From the NCBI RefSeq assembly GCF_030499535.1, contig NZ_JASTLB010000004.1, forward strand, positions 1 to 64,000: a stretch of DNA of 64,000 bases. The letters are read 5' to 3'. Source of the stretch: Streptomyces sp. TG1A-8. GTDB lineage: Bacteria; Actinomycetota; Actinomycetes; Streptomycetales; Streptomycetaceae. Every line of letters starts with the position of its first letter. Positions within the stretch are counted from its first letter, which is position 1. Under the pieces are notes generated by a model. That model searched no databases and was not told the origin of the DNA. It saw only the letters and a program-made list of their open reading frames with translations. Made by a program: the position numbers and the translations under genes. Below, piece after piece: positions 25,904 to 35,070 of this stretch.

Positions 25904-26764
25904 GGCGCTGTCACATTATTGGGTGCGTGGGTCTCTGACCGCGTATCGGGGTGTGGGGAGGGCCGGGTTTCGGGCCGGTGCTCAAGTCTTGGCGGGCTGG
26001 CCGGCGGCGCCGGTGATCTGATCCCAGATCGCGTAGCGGATGGCCGTCTCGGCTCGGTGGCCGGGGGCGCTCATCAGGTGGCGGGGTCGGAAGTGGGGTG
26101 GGATGCCGCTGAACGCGGACAGGAACCGCTGGGCTCCGCCGACGCTGCGGAAGCCTTTCATGGCGCGTTCACGCTGCCGGGTGGGCTGATGACTGTTCTC
26201 GGCCCGGTTGTTCAAGCCCTTGTGCGAGCGGTGCTCGACCAAGGGCATGACCTCGCGGTGGGCCGCGTCGTAGGAACGGAGCTTGCCGGTGACCACCACC
26301 TGCGGCACCGAGCAAGTCTTCTTGAATAGTTTACGGAAGAAGCGCCTGGCCGCAGCGGTGTCCCGCCGGCTCTGGACCAAGATGTCGAGCACGTTGCCGC
26401 CGGCGTCGACGGCCCGCCACAGGTACCACTGCTCGCCGTTGACCCTGACGAAGACCTCGTCCAGGTGCCACTTGTCCCCGGACCGGGGCTGGCGGCGGCG
26501 CGGGCCGTTGGCGTAGGACTGCCCGAACGTCGCGCACCAGCGGCGGACCGTCTCGGAGGTCACCATCACGCCGCGCTCCAGCACCAGCTCCTCGACCTCG
26601 CGAAAGCCGAGCGGGAAGCGGAAGTACCGCCACACGCAGTGCGCGATCACCTCGACCGGGTACCGGTGCCCCTTGTACGACGGCGGTGCACTGCCCACGG
26701 ACGACCCCTCCCAGCACGACCAACCAGAAAATCATCCCACCCGGTCAGCCAACGTGACAGCGCC
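25904..26764 (-). mobile_element. IS6-family element (861 bp)
   Basis: The inverted repeats are GGCGCTGTCACATT (25904-25917) and AACGTGACAGCGCC (26751-26764), 14 bp with one mismatch. The size is right for IS6. No 8-bp duplication is seen, as is common after IS6-mediated deletions. Confidence 0.85.
25982..26698 (-). pseudogene. IS6-family transposase with mutated catalytic Asp
   Basis: The 238-residue protein is full length for IS6: SYKGHRYPVEVIAHCVWRYFRF at the start, first Asp in WHLDEVFVRVNG, and Glu in NRAENSHQPTRQRERAM. The second catalytic position, normally VVTDKLRSY, reads VVTGKLRSY (codon GGC at the Asp site), which should abolish strand transfer. The frame is otherwise open. It lies directly upstream of the divergent ABC fusion gene and may have displaced that gene's native promoter. 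Confidence 0.8.
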
Positions 26765-26803
26765 GTCTGGTGGGGCGGACCGCGGGATGGCGTGAAGAGT
26801 CCT

Positions 26804-29194
26804 ATGACGACAAGAGTGAACGTCACATATCCATCTACACTGTCGAAGATGTCGAAGACGAACCCCGAAATGGCGCCTGAACAGGGAGACGCAGAGGCCT
26901 TGTTGGAGCTGCGGGAGGTCACCCGCTCCTACGGCGCGTTAGAGGTGCTGCGGGACGTCAGTCTCAGCGTCGCGCCAGGCCACTGTATCGCTCTGACTGG
27001 CAGTAACGGGTCCGGCAAGTCGACTCTTCTCCGTCTGGCGGCGGGCCGTGAGCGGCCGACTTCGGGCACCGTACTCTTCGACGGTGCGCCGATAGACGGT
27101 GACGCGCGGGCCGTGCGCGCGGCCGTCGCTACTGTCATGGACGTCGACGCCTTCTATCCCGACCTGACGGTGCGCGAACACCTCATGCTCGTCGCGCTCG
27201 CGCACGGCCTGGGCGGGAGCGCGCCCGACGCCGTGGACAGGGTCCTGTCCGAACACCACCTGACAGGACATGCCGACCTGCTCCCCTCGGCCTTATCTTC
27301 GGGCCTCAGACAGCAGATGCTATTGTCCGCGGCCTTCGTCCGCCCGCATCGCCTGCTTGTCGTCGATGAGCCCGAGCAACGCCTGGATGCTGCCGCGCGG
27401 CAGGAGCTCTCTGAGCTGCTTGTCCGACACAAGGCACGCGGCGTCTCCATCCTCATGGCCAGCCACCACGAACAACTCGTGGAAGCAGTGGCGGACCTGG
27501 TGTTGGAACTGGAGGACGGGCGGACGACCCATCCAGGGGGAGCGAGCGTGGCCATGCGCACACCCTCTGACGCGCTCTCGTCCACCTGCTTCGATGGCAC
27601 CGAGGAGGTGCTGCGGTTCCTGCGGGCCGTGCGCAGCGACTACCGGGCGGAGCGGCGGAAGCGGTCCGCTTTCGTCGCTTACTTGGTGGTGCTGTTCGGC
27701 GGGGTGTGGGGCGTACCAGGCCTGCTGACAGTGGCACGGCTGGGACGGCCGAGCGGACTCGACCACTCGATGCCGTTACTGCAGGCCCTGCCTTTGTGGC
27801 TGCCCGCCCTGCTATCTCTCGCGTCCCTTCTGCTCGTGCGCAGCGCGGTGTGGCGAGGTCCGGCCGTCGTGGACAGCGCGACGGTGTCGTGGCTGCTACC
27901 GCATCCCATCGCGCGTGCACAGTTTCTCCTGCCGCGGGTGGCATCCGCAGCCACGATTGGCTCACTGCTGGGCGTGCTGAGTGGTGGGGTGCTCGGTTTC
28001 CTTCTCGCCGATGTGTCGGGTGCCGGATGGCTCGCAGTGACCGTCGCCGGCGCCTGGGCCGGGTTGGGTACCGGTCTGGCCAGCACGGGGCTGAGTGTCT
28101 TGGTCGTACGCCACGAGGGGGGACGCGCACGGCAGCAGCGCGTGATGTTCCGGGCGGGCTGGTGTGCTGTCGCCCTGCTATGCCTGTTGTCCGCCGTTGC
28201 CCTGATCCAAGGGCTGCCCGCGTGGGTGGGGACCACTGTCCTGTGGCTGTCGCCCTGGGGCTGGGCGTCCCAGCCGCTGACCGCCGCCGTATCGGGCACA
28301 GCGCCGGGCTGGCCGTTGGCCATGCTGCTGTGGGCGTGCAGCGTTGCCGTGACAGTGCTGCTCGGAGTACGGGCCGTACCTGACATCCCCGGGGAGTCCC
28401 TACGGCTGCGCGCCGCACTCGCCGACCGCATGGGCGCTTCACTGTTCTCTCTGGACCTACGCCAGATGCGCTCCGCGATGCGCGTGCGGCAGGACCGGGT
28501 CTCTCGCCCCGCGGTGCGGCTCGAACCCCCGCGGGCACGGTGGCTGGTGGTGCCCTGGCGTGACGCACTGTCCCTGCTGCGGGCGCCCGGTCGACTCGGC
28601 TGGGGCTGTGCGTGGTCCGCACTGTCCACTACCGCCTTCGCCTTCGCCTCCGCCCGGCACGGATCGACCGCCGCACTCTCCTGCTGCGCCAGCGTGTGGT
28701 TTCTTTACCTCGCGGCAGCGCAACTCGTCGAGCCCGCCCGGCTGGATAGCGACGACCTGCGCCGCGGCAATCTGCTGCCCTACCGGTCGGGAACTCTGGC
28801 GCTGTGGCATGCGGTCGTCCCGGGGGCACTGCTGACCGTCACGTCGGGCCTGGGTCTGCTGGTGTGCGCGGCCGGCGGTTGGTGGTCGCTCGCACTGCCG
28901 GCCACGCTTGCCGCGATCCCCGCGAGCGTGGGAACAGCCCTGGTCGGCGCCTATCGCGGCCCGGTTCCGTTCCATCTGCTTGTGGGGACTGATACGGCGA
29001 TGGGCAACACCGCACCGATCCAGACGGCGGTTTGGTACCTACGCGGGCTCCTGGCGCTGATGTCGCTTACCACGCCGGTAATGACCACCACCGCCGACCG
29101 CGCAGTCGGCCCGCAAGACGCGGTATTGCTCCTCACTGTTGGGGCGGCAGCTCTGTGGTGGGCTCGTCACACAGCCCGCAAGCTGCAAGGCTGA
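26804..29194 (+). CDS. ABC transporter, fused ATPase-permease
   Basis: About 796 residues. The N-terminal ATPase has Walker A GSNGSGKST, signature-like ALSSGLRQQ (a divergent C-loop), Walker B LLVVDEPEQRLD and H-loop ASHHEQ. About a dozen hydrophobic helices follow from residue 300 onward. The start is uncertain: ATG at 26804 has a GAAGAG-like site, but MSKTNPE or MAPEQGDAEALLEL are also plausible. The gene lies just beyond the right end of the IS6 element. Single-chain ATPase-permeases of this layout occur in actinomycete antibiotic or peptide loci. The substrate is unknown. Confidence 0.8.
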   Translation: MTTRVNVTYPSTLSKMSKTNPEMAPEQGDAEALLELREVTRSYGALEVLRDVSLSVAPGHCIALTGSNGSGKSTLLRLAAGRERPTSGTVLFDGAPIDGDARAVRAAVATVMDVDAFYPDLTVREHLMLVALAHGLGGSAPDAVDRVLSEHHLTGHADLLPSALSSGLRQQMLLSAAFVRPHRLLVVDEPEQRLDAAARQELSELLVRHKARGVSILMASHHEQLVEAVADLVLELEDGRTTHPGGASVAMRTPSDALSSTCFDGTEEVLRFLRAVRSDYRAERRKRSAFVAYLVVLFGGVWGVPGLLTVARLGRPSGLDHSMPLLQALPLWLPALLSLASLLLVRSAVWRGPAVVDSATVSWLLPHPIARAQFLLPRVASAATIGSLLGVLSGGVLGFLLADVSGAGWLAVTVAGAWAGLGTGLASTGLSVLVVRHEGGRARQQRVMFRAGWCAVALLCLLSAVALIQGLPAWVGTTVLWLSPWGWASQPLTAAVSGTAPGWPLAMLLWACSVAVTVLLGVRAVPDIPGESLRLRAALADRMGASLFSLDLRQMRSAMRVRQDRVSRPAVRLEPPRARWLVVPWRDALSLLRAPGRLGWGCAWSALSTTAFAFASARHGSTAALSCCASVWFLYLAAAQLVEPARLDSDDLRRGNLLPYRSGTLALWHAVVPGALLTVTSGLGLLVCAAGGWWSLALPATLAAIPASVGTALVGAYRGPVPFHLLVGTDTAMGNTAPIQTAVWYLRGLLALMSLTTPVMTTTADRAVGPQDAVLLLTVGAAALWWARHTARKLQG

Positions 29195-29465
29195 CATGTC
29201 CATTGAGCAGTTTTGCCCGCTGCGCTGACACACTCGCCGCACCGGCTCGTGAAATACCGCGTATCCACCCCACATGCCGAAGGACCCACGCCCCCTACCC
29301 GTCTGCCGCAGCGGGCGATCGGCAAGCTACCTGACTGCTGCGTAAGTTGAGTCGTAGGCGCCCGAACGTTGGCAGCGACGGCCTTACACCCCAAGCGAGT
29401 GTGCCCCCAACCGTGAGCCATTTTTCGTCGGAAGTTGGGGCCAGTCGGACTACGCACCTAGTAGG
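29195..29465. other. Non-coding gap
   Basis: About 270 bp with no ORF that looks coding, no strong hairpin with a U-run and no RNA gene recognised. Confidence 0.35.
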
Positions 29466-29624
29466 CGGCTTTGTGCATGTTCACCGACAGCGTTTGTCGA
29501 TGAGTTGGGGAGGCAGTCGGCGGCCGAGGAGCCGGGAGATGTTCGTCAGTTTTGAAGGCAGCAGTCGGTTGTCGTGTCATGGAGCGTCCAGCCGTTGTCA
29601 GTGCCTGCTGGCAGGATCACCGGC

Positions 29625-30053
29625 ATGACACCGTTGCTTCTCACCGACATTGAACGAGCCGTTCGCAGCAGCTGGAGCGCCGAGACGTGCACGCCCGGGT
29701 TCCGATCGCGATGGACCAAGGACAATCCGGCCCGGGACCAGTGCGGGGTGACCGCCATGGTCGTCAATGACTTGCTGGGAGGCGAATTGATCCGGGGGGA
29801 GGTCCACGTCGACGGAGAGCGGGTGGACTACCACTGGTGGAACCGTCTGGGCATGGGCATCGAGATCGACCTCACCCGCGAGCAGTTCAGGCCGGAGGAG
29901 ATCGTCACTGGAGGCATCGTGATTCCCCGCCCGCCCGTGACCGAGTGGCGCAGGCTCCGTGAGGAGTACGAGCTTCTCCGCAACCGTGTCTTGGAGAAGC
30001 TCAACTGTCAGCAGGGGACAGCCTCTGCGGCAGCGTCTCGTCAGCCGGCTTGA
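29625..30053 (+). CDS. YunG-like protein inside the IS21 element
   Basis: The 142-residue protein begins at ATG 29625 (MTPLLLTDIERAVRSSWSAETC). The core NPARDQCGVTAMVVNDLLGGELIRGEV followed by HYWN-like YHWWNRLGMGIEIDLTREQF is the pattern of the YunG family, cytoplasmic proteins with a papain-like Cys/His arrangement and unknown role. It is convergent with istB and overlaps its tail by 13 bp. It lies within the element bounds, so it appears to be a passenger. An upstream in-frame start at 29574 is less likely. Confidence 0.65.
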   Translation: MTPLLLTDIERAVRSSWSAETCTPGFRSRWTKDNPARDQCGVTAMVVNDLLGGELIRGEVHVDGERVDYHWWNRLGMGIEIDLTREQFRPEEIVTGGIVIPRPPVTEWRRLREEYELLRNRVLEKLNCQQGTASAAASRQPA

Positions 30054-30834
30054 ACCTGTTCGGCTCGTGCGCGGGTGGTAGCCAGGCGGTAGGAGTCGGT
30101 GCCGGTCTCGATGATCGCGCCGTTGAAGGTCAGGCGGTCGACGATGGCCGCGCATAGGCGGGGGTCGGTGAAGATCTTTGTCCAGCCGCCGAAGGACTCG
30201 TTGGAAGCGATGGCGACGCTGTTCTTCTCCTCGCGCTCGGTCAGCACCTGGAAGAGGAGTTCGGGGCCGTGCCGGTCGAGTTCCATATATCCGAGTTCGT
30301 CAATGCAGAGCAGGTCGACGCGGCCATAGCGGGCGATGGTCTTGTTGAGCTGCTTCTCGTCGGCGGCTTCGACCAGCTCGTTGACCAGCTTCGTGGCGAG
30401 TGTGTAGCGAACACGGTAGCCCTTCATGGCGGCTTCGGTGCCCAGGGCGATGAGCATGTGGGACTTGCCGGTGCCGGAGTCGCCGATCAGGCAGAGCGGT
30501 TGCCCCTTCTTGATCCACTCGCAGGAGGCGAGGGTGTGGATGGTGGCCGGGTCGATGTTGGGGTTAGCGTCGAAGTCGAAGGTTCGCAACGACTTCTCCC
30601 GTGGGAAGCCGGCCGCCTTGATTCGCCTCTCCGAGCGGCGGCGGGCCCGGTCGTCGCACTCGGCCATCAGCAGCTCGGCGAGGAAGCCGCGGTAGGTCAT
30701 CTGGTCCTTCACTGCCCGGTCGGCGATGTCGGGAAACTCGTTGCGGATGACGGAAGCTGCAGCATGCGGCAGGCGGTGTCGATGGCGGCGTCGGCGGCCT
30801 GCTCGGTCAAGCCTCGCTGGCGGGGCAGGGTCAC
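30041..30834 (-). pseudogene. istB: istB ATPase helper, copy 2, frameshifted near the start
   Basis: The expected GTG start (30832-30834) overlaps the istA stop. The frame breaks near 30749-30753 at the same missing base as copy 1. Beyond that the protein is complete: MTYRGFLAELLMAECDDR, Walker A GDSGTGKSH, Walker B LLCIDELGYME, sensor ASNESFGGW and a C-terminal RLTFNGAIIETGTDSYRL. An alternative upstream ATG at 30893-30895 inside istA, in the body frame, would give 284 residues without frameshifting. That could rescue function with an altered N-terminus. Confidence 0.75.
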
Positions 30835-31955
30835 TGGGCTTCTCCCTCTTGGTGGGCGCCGCCGCTGGCGCGACGGCGTCGGAGCAATTGGTCATAGGGG
30901 GTCACCGAGGGCAGCGGCCTGGTGTCCGGCGGAAGGTGGGCAAGACGCCACTCGTGCAGAAACGTCACGGTCGCTGACCCCGAGGTGCCCGCGGGCAGGG
31001 CGGCGACGGTCGGTTCGTCTTCGGTCTGGGCGGCCTTGCGGGCCTCGAGGGCGACCGCGTCCGCGGTCAGGGCCCCGGCCCGCAAGGCGCTCGCGAGGCC
31101 GGCGACCAAGTGCTCGTGGGGGATGTGCCGGGCCAGCAGCAGCACCTCGATCAGGGCCCGGGTGCCATCCCGCTCGCCGTGGACCTTGCGGGCCTGGGCC
31201 CACCATGCGTCGTGGACCGGGGTGAACTTGCCTGCGGAGCGGGCCTGCTCGAGTGCGGTGGCGCCAGGGAGGGCGCCGGGCTTGCGGATCAGGGCTTCGA
31301 GGTAGTGGTCCAGTTCCAGGCGGCAGCTGGCCTTGGCGATCAACCGCTCGTGCCGGGCGACTTCCACGTTCTGGTCGTAGACCACCAGGTGGGAGGCGTG
31401 CAGGACGACACGGACGCGTTTGCCGATCAGGCGGATGGGCACTGAGTAGCGGTTGGTGCGGACCGTGATCTGGCTGTAGCGGTCGACCCTAGGAGTGAAT
31501 ACCCGCCCGGTCTCGAACGGCTCCTCGGGCAGTGGCATCAGCAGCGGCTGTTCGACGGCGAAGTACTCGTCGATGGTCCGTGGCCGGGAGCCGATCCGGC
31601 GTCGGCCGTCGTGCAGGTCCCACTGGTCGACCATCTCGTTCAGCTCCGCCAGCGAGGAAACCTCCGGCACCGGGGTGAAGTGGTTGCGGCGGAAGTAGCC
31701 GATCTGCCCCTCGACCCCGCCCTTCTCGTGGGCGCCGTCGATGCCGGGACGGCAGTAGAAGCTCTCGATGCCGAAGTGCGGTCTGAACGCGATCCACCGG
31801 TCGGTCTCCACCCTCGCCCGGCTCAGTCCCAGCACCTGGGCGACGGCGGCCTTGAGATTGTCGTAGCGGACCCGCCCCCGCGGGACCCCGCCCAGCACCC
31901 GCAGCGCGTGCACGTGGCCCTCGAAGAAAGCTTCCTGGCCGGCGGAGGCGAACAC
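30831..31955 (-). pseudogene. istA: istA, 5'-truncated
   Basis: It matches the intact IstA from VFASxGQEAFFEGHVHALR to the C-terminus and keeps the second Asp (VRYDNLK) and Glu (GGVEGQIGYF), but it lacks the first ~175 residues including the HTH and the first catalytic Asp. Identity with copy 1 ends abruptly at 31955. The divergence from copy 1 is moderate, so the copies are not recent duplicates. Confidence 0.85.
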
Positions 31956-31995
31956 GCTTCTCTGCACTAACGGCACGAGCCGACGGCGCTCGTTT

Positions 31996-32579
31996 CTATG
32001 CGGTGGATGTGGTCGTAGGTCGATGAACCTCAAGGACAACCGCCGCACCTGCCACGGATCGGTCCTCGTGCATAGTGATCACTTGGCCGGGCTGAAGGTG
32101 CTGCCACTGCGAGGGGTCAAGAGGAGCAAGTCGTACCGAGGCTTGCCCACCGGGCTCCAGCAAGGGCGTGAACTCCGCCCAGAGTTGGGCGATGTTGAGG
32201 GCAGGTTCGCCGGTCGGGGTTCGGTTTCCGATGTTCCACATCGGTCGCAGGACGCCAGCACCGGAGATGGGCGTTTGCCGTTTTGCTTCGGTGGCCGGGC
32301 GGAGGGTGAGATCGGCTCGGATGATGCCGTTGCGAGTCTCGTAGCAGCGCCAATGGCACCAGGCCGCACTCTTGTCCAGTCGCATCTGTTTGGCTGCGGT
32401 GGCCAGGGTTTGCCAGAAGCTGAGTGGCAGCGGTTGGACGTCACCGAGTTCTTCCAGCAGCCCGAGGGCCACTTCCCACTCGTCCCGAGTGAGGTACTCC
32501 CAGACATCGTTCACCGTGATGTCGTTCTCGGTGGCGGTCTCCTCAGGAACCAGTAGGGAAGCGGCTTCCAGCAGCTTAG
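31996..32579 (-). pseudogene. Host gene fragment, N-terminus lost
   Basis: About 193 residues of a soluble acidic protein remain (KLLEAASLLVPEETATENDI, DVWEYLTRDEWEVALGLLEEL, ALNIAQLWAEFTPLLEPGGQ), ending at a proper stop (31996). The IS701 element cuts it at 32579, and the IS5 element lies beyond. Reconstructing the pre-insertion junction (TTA joined to AGGATG at 34860) gives an in-frame stop soon upstream, so the N-terminus was already altered or is short. Function unknown; this type of hypothetical protein is common in streptomycetes. Confidence 0.6.
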
Positions 32580-33977
32580 TACTCCAGCAGCGGTTCGTGT
32601 CCTGAGCTGGTGGTTGTCGTTGTCCTGGTATGGAGGGGATGAGTGAAGCCGCTTGCTGGGCCGGCGAGTTGGAGTTGGTGTTCGCTCGGGTGGCGGGTAG
32701 GTTCACTCGGGCGGATCTGCGGTGGCGGATGCGGGACTACGTCCGTGGTCTGCTGGGGCGGGCGACACGCAAGAACGGCTGGCAGCTTGCGGAATGGGCA
32801 GGTCACCGCACTCCGGACGGCTTTCAGCGGCTGCTGAACAGCAGTGTCTGGGACGCGGACGCCCTGCGTGACGACGTCCGTGCCTACGTCGCCGAACGGC
32901 TCGGACCGGGCGGTGTGCTGATCATCGACGACACGGGATTCATCAAGAAGGGCACCACCTCAGCCGGGGTCAGTCGGCAGTACACCGGCACCTCAGGAAA
33001 GATCGACAACTGTCAGATCGGCGTGTTCGCCGCCTACGCCACCAGCTCAGGCCGGGCCTTGGTGGACCGGGAGCTCTACCTGCCCAAAGCCTGGACGTCC
33101 GACCGTGACCGCTGCCGGGCGGCCAAGATCCCCGACGGGCGAGGCTTTGCGACCAAGGGGGAACTGGCCCGGGACATCGTCCGCCGCTGCCTGGCCGCCG
33201 GCCTGCCGGCGTCGTGGGTGACCGCGGATGAGGCCTACGGGCAGGACTGGCACTTCCGCCGCCTGCTCGAGCAGACGGGCGTCGGCTACGTGGTGGCGGT
33301 GCCCAAGTCCCAGCAGATCAAGTCCCTGGCCGGCATCTGGCGCATCGACCATCTCATCGATGAAGCACCCGATGATGCCTGGCAGCGGCTGTCCTGCGGC
33401 GATGGGGCGAAGGGCCCGCGGATCTACGACTGGGCCGGGGCCAAGTTGCCCGCCAACATCATCTTCGATCCGGATCCGCCGACCCATCACCGGTGGGTGA
33501 TGGCCCGCCGCAGCCTGTCCGACCCCGAAGATGTGGCCTACTACCTGGCCTACGCACCCGTGGGTGTCGAGATCGCCGAGCTGGTCCGCATCGCCGGCTC
33601 CCGCTGGGCGATCGAGGAGTGCTTCCAGGCCGCGAAGAACGAGTGCGGCCTGGACGAGTACGAAGTCCGCCGCTATGTCGGCTGGTATCGGCACATCACC
33701 CTGGCCATGCTCGCCCACGCCGTCCTAGCCGCACTCGCAGCACAAGCCCAGGCCGGCGGGGAGGCAAAGGGGGCTGCAGAAACGGATCAGCCACCGTCCC
33801 GCTCACCGTGGCAGAGATCCGGCGGCTCCTGGACACTCTCCTGCCCCACCCACGAGCCGACCGCGATCCCATCACCCACGCACTGAACTGGTCCGCCTGG
33901 AGAAGACACCGCCAGGCCATCGCCCGCCGCTGCCACTACCGAAAACGCACCTCAGGCCACGAACCGCTGCTGGAGTA
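32580..33977 (+). mobile_element. IS701-family element, copy 2 (1398 bp)
   Basis: It has the same ends and length as copy 1, flanked by TTAG (32576-32579 and 33978-33981). Very few bases differ from copy 1 (for example near 32698 and 33726). Its right target duplication overlaps the tip of the IS5-family element next to it. Confidence 0.92.
32630..33886 (+). CDS. IS701-family transposase, copy 2
   Basis: The encoded protein is the same as in copy 1: D in IIDDTGF, D in TADEAYG and E in AIEECFQAAKNE. The A_AAG_GGG heptamer lies at 33766-33772, and the family C-terminus follows in the -1 frame to TAG at 33979-33981. Conservation of the frame arrangement in two copies means either that both descend from one recent frameshifted parent or that frameshifting is functional. 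Confidence 0.88.
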   Translation: MEGMSEAACWAGELELVFARVAGRFTRADLRWRMRDYVRGLLGRATRKNGWQLAEWAGHRTPDGFQRLLNSSVWDADALRDDVRAYVAERLGPGGVLIIDDTGFIKKGTTSAGVSRQYTGTSGKIDNCQIGVFAAYATSSGRALVDRELYLPKAWTSDRDRCRAAKIPDGRGFATKGELARDIVRRCLAAGLPASWVTADEAYGQDWHFRRLLEQTGVGYVVAVPKSQQIKSLAGIWRIDHLIDEAPDDAWQRLSCGDGAKGPRIYDWAGAKLPANIIFDPDPPTHHRWVMARRSLSDPEDVAYYLAYAPVGVEIAELVRIAGSRWAIEECFQAAKNECGLDEYEVRRYVGWYRHITLAMLAHAVLAALAAQAQAGGEAKGAAETDQPPSRSPWQRSGGSWTLSCPTHEPTAIPSPTH

Positions 33978-33980
33978 TTA

Positions 33981-34856
33981 GAGAGTGTCTCATGTGGTGA
34001 GTTTTGCGAGCTTTTTGTAGCAGGTGAGGGTGGCAGCGAGACCGAGGAAGGCGAGGAAGTGGGAGCCCTTTCGCTCGTACCGGATGGTGAGTCTGCGGTG
34101 GCCGAACAGCCAGGCGATCGGCTGCTCGATCTTCCAGCGGTGCCGGCCGGGGCGCTCGCCCGACTCGATCCCGGGCCGTGCGATGCGTGGGAGGAGTCCG
34201 TGTTCGCGCAGCCAGGCGTGGTGTTCGGCGCAGAAGTACGCTTTGCCGGCGCGGAGTTTGACGGGGTGGCGGCGCCGGGGACCGCGTCGGGAGCGGACCG
34301 CGGGTATGCCGCGGACCAGGGGCTTGAGTGCCAGGCTGTGGTGGGTGTTCGCGCCGGACACCGCGACGGCGAGCGGGATGCCCTGAGCCTTGGACAGGAC
34401 GTGCAGTTTGCTGCCCTTCTTGCCCCGATCGACCGGGTTCGGCCCGGTCAGCGGGTCCCCCTTTTCGCCCGGACCGAGGCCGCGTCGACGATCGCCGAGG
34501 CCCAGTCCAGCTCACCCCGTGCGCCGAGTTCGTCCAGGACCGCCCGGTGCAGACGGCGCCACAGCCCGGCCCGGGTCCACACGGTGAACCGGCGATGCGC
34601 CGTCGCGGGCGAGACGCCGAACGTCTCCGGCAGATGCCGCCAGGCACACCCGCCGGTCAGTACGTACACGACCGCCGTGAACACCGCGCGCTCCTCACGC
34701 GGAGCGGTTCCACCACCCTGCGGACGCGCGCTGAACGACGGCAGCAATGGAGCGGCCAGCTCCCACAAACCATCCGGGACCAGCCGCTGTGACAGATCGA
34801 CACCCACGAGCAGCAATGATGCCGCACCTCACGACATCACCAGGCGAGACATCCTC
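33981..34856 (-). mobile_element. IS5-family element type 2, copy 2
   Basis: The ends are GAGAGTGTCTC and, reversed from the right, GAGGATGTCTC. A TTA duplication flanks it (33978-33980, shared with the IS701 duplication, and 34857-34859), fitting the TNA targets of some IS5 subgroups. The order of events is therefore this IS5 element first, then IS701 at its edge. Confidence 0.82.
33990..34816 (-). CDS. IS5-family type 2 transposase, two frames
   Basis: The N-terminal frame (34448-34816) encodes VPDGLWELAAPLLPSF, GGCAWRHLPETFGVSPATAH and WASAIVDAASVRAKRG. The C-terminal part is in the -1 frame: PVDRG-KKGSKLHVLSKAQ, SGANTHHSLALKPLV, CAEHHAWLREHGLLPRIARP and the Glu region RHRWKIEQPIAWLFGHRRLTIRYE. 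The junction at about 34460-34472 is GCGAAAAGGGGGACC, an A/G run suited to -1 slippage. Unlike copy 1 the C-terminal frame is intact, so this copy may be active. Confidence 0.8.
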
Positions 34857-35070
34857 TTAAGGATGTCGCGAAAACATCACCCTTCAGCGTCAACAAAGGA
34901 TCGGCAATAATTAGTCAAGGTTTCTTCCATTACCAACTTGCCGACGATGGATTTCAGCCTTTCCCTGGCGTGTCGACGCCGGAGGTGTTTGACCTTGTTG
35001 ACATCCGATGAATTTGTTGTTTATTGTTGAATGCACTCGCTTTGACCGAAAAGCACAAACGGGGGTTTTC
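34857..35070. other. Upstream region of the LAL regulator
   Basis: About 210 bp, AT-rich for the window, with no gene. It presumably carries the promoter of the regulator. The IS5 element lies immediately upstream and may influence it. Confidence 0.4.

Larger units (their letters stand above)
29466..31955 (-). mobile_element. IS21-family element, copy 2, 5'-truncated, with passenger gene
   Basis: The left end is recognised by TTGTCGATGAGTTGGGGAGGC (29494-29514), the inverse of the repeat next to the end of copy 1, with GGCTTT placed outward at the same distance. The right end is missing: istA sequence stops at 31955, where unrelated DNA begins. Between the left end and istB lies a plus-strand gene that IS21 elements normally lack. 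Confidence 0.75.

Noticed and set aside
26465..26803. Upstream extension of the ABC fusion gene
   Set aside because: It lies opposite the IS6 transposase and is not homologous to transporters.
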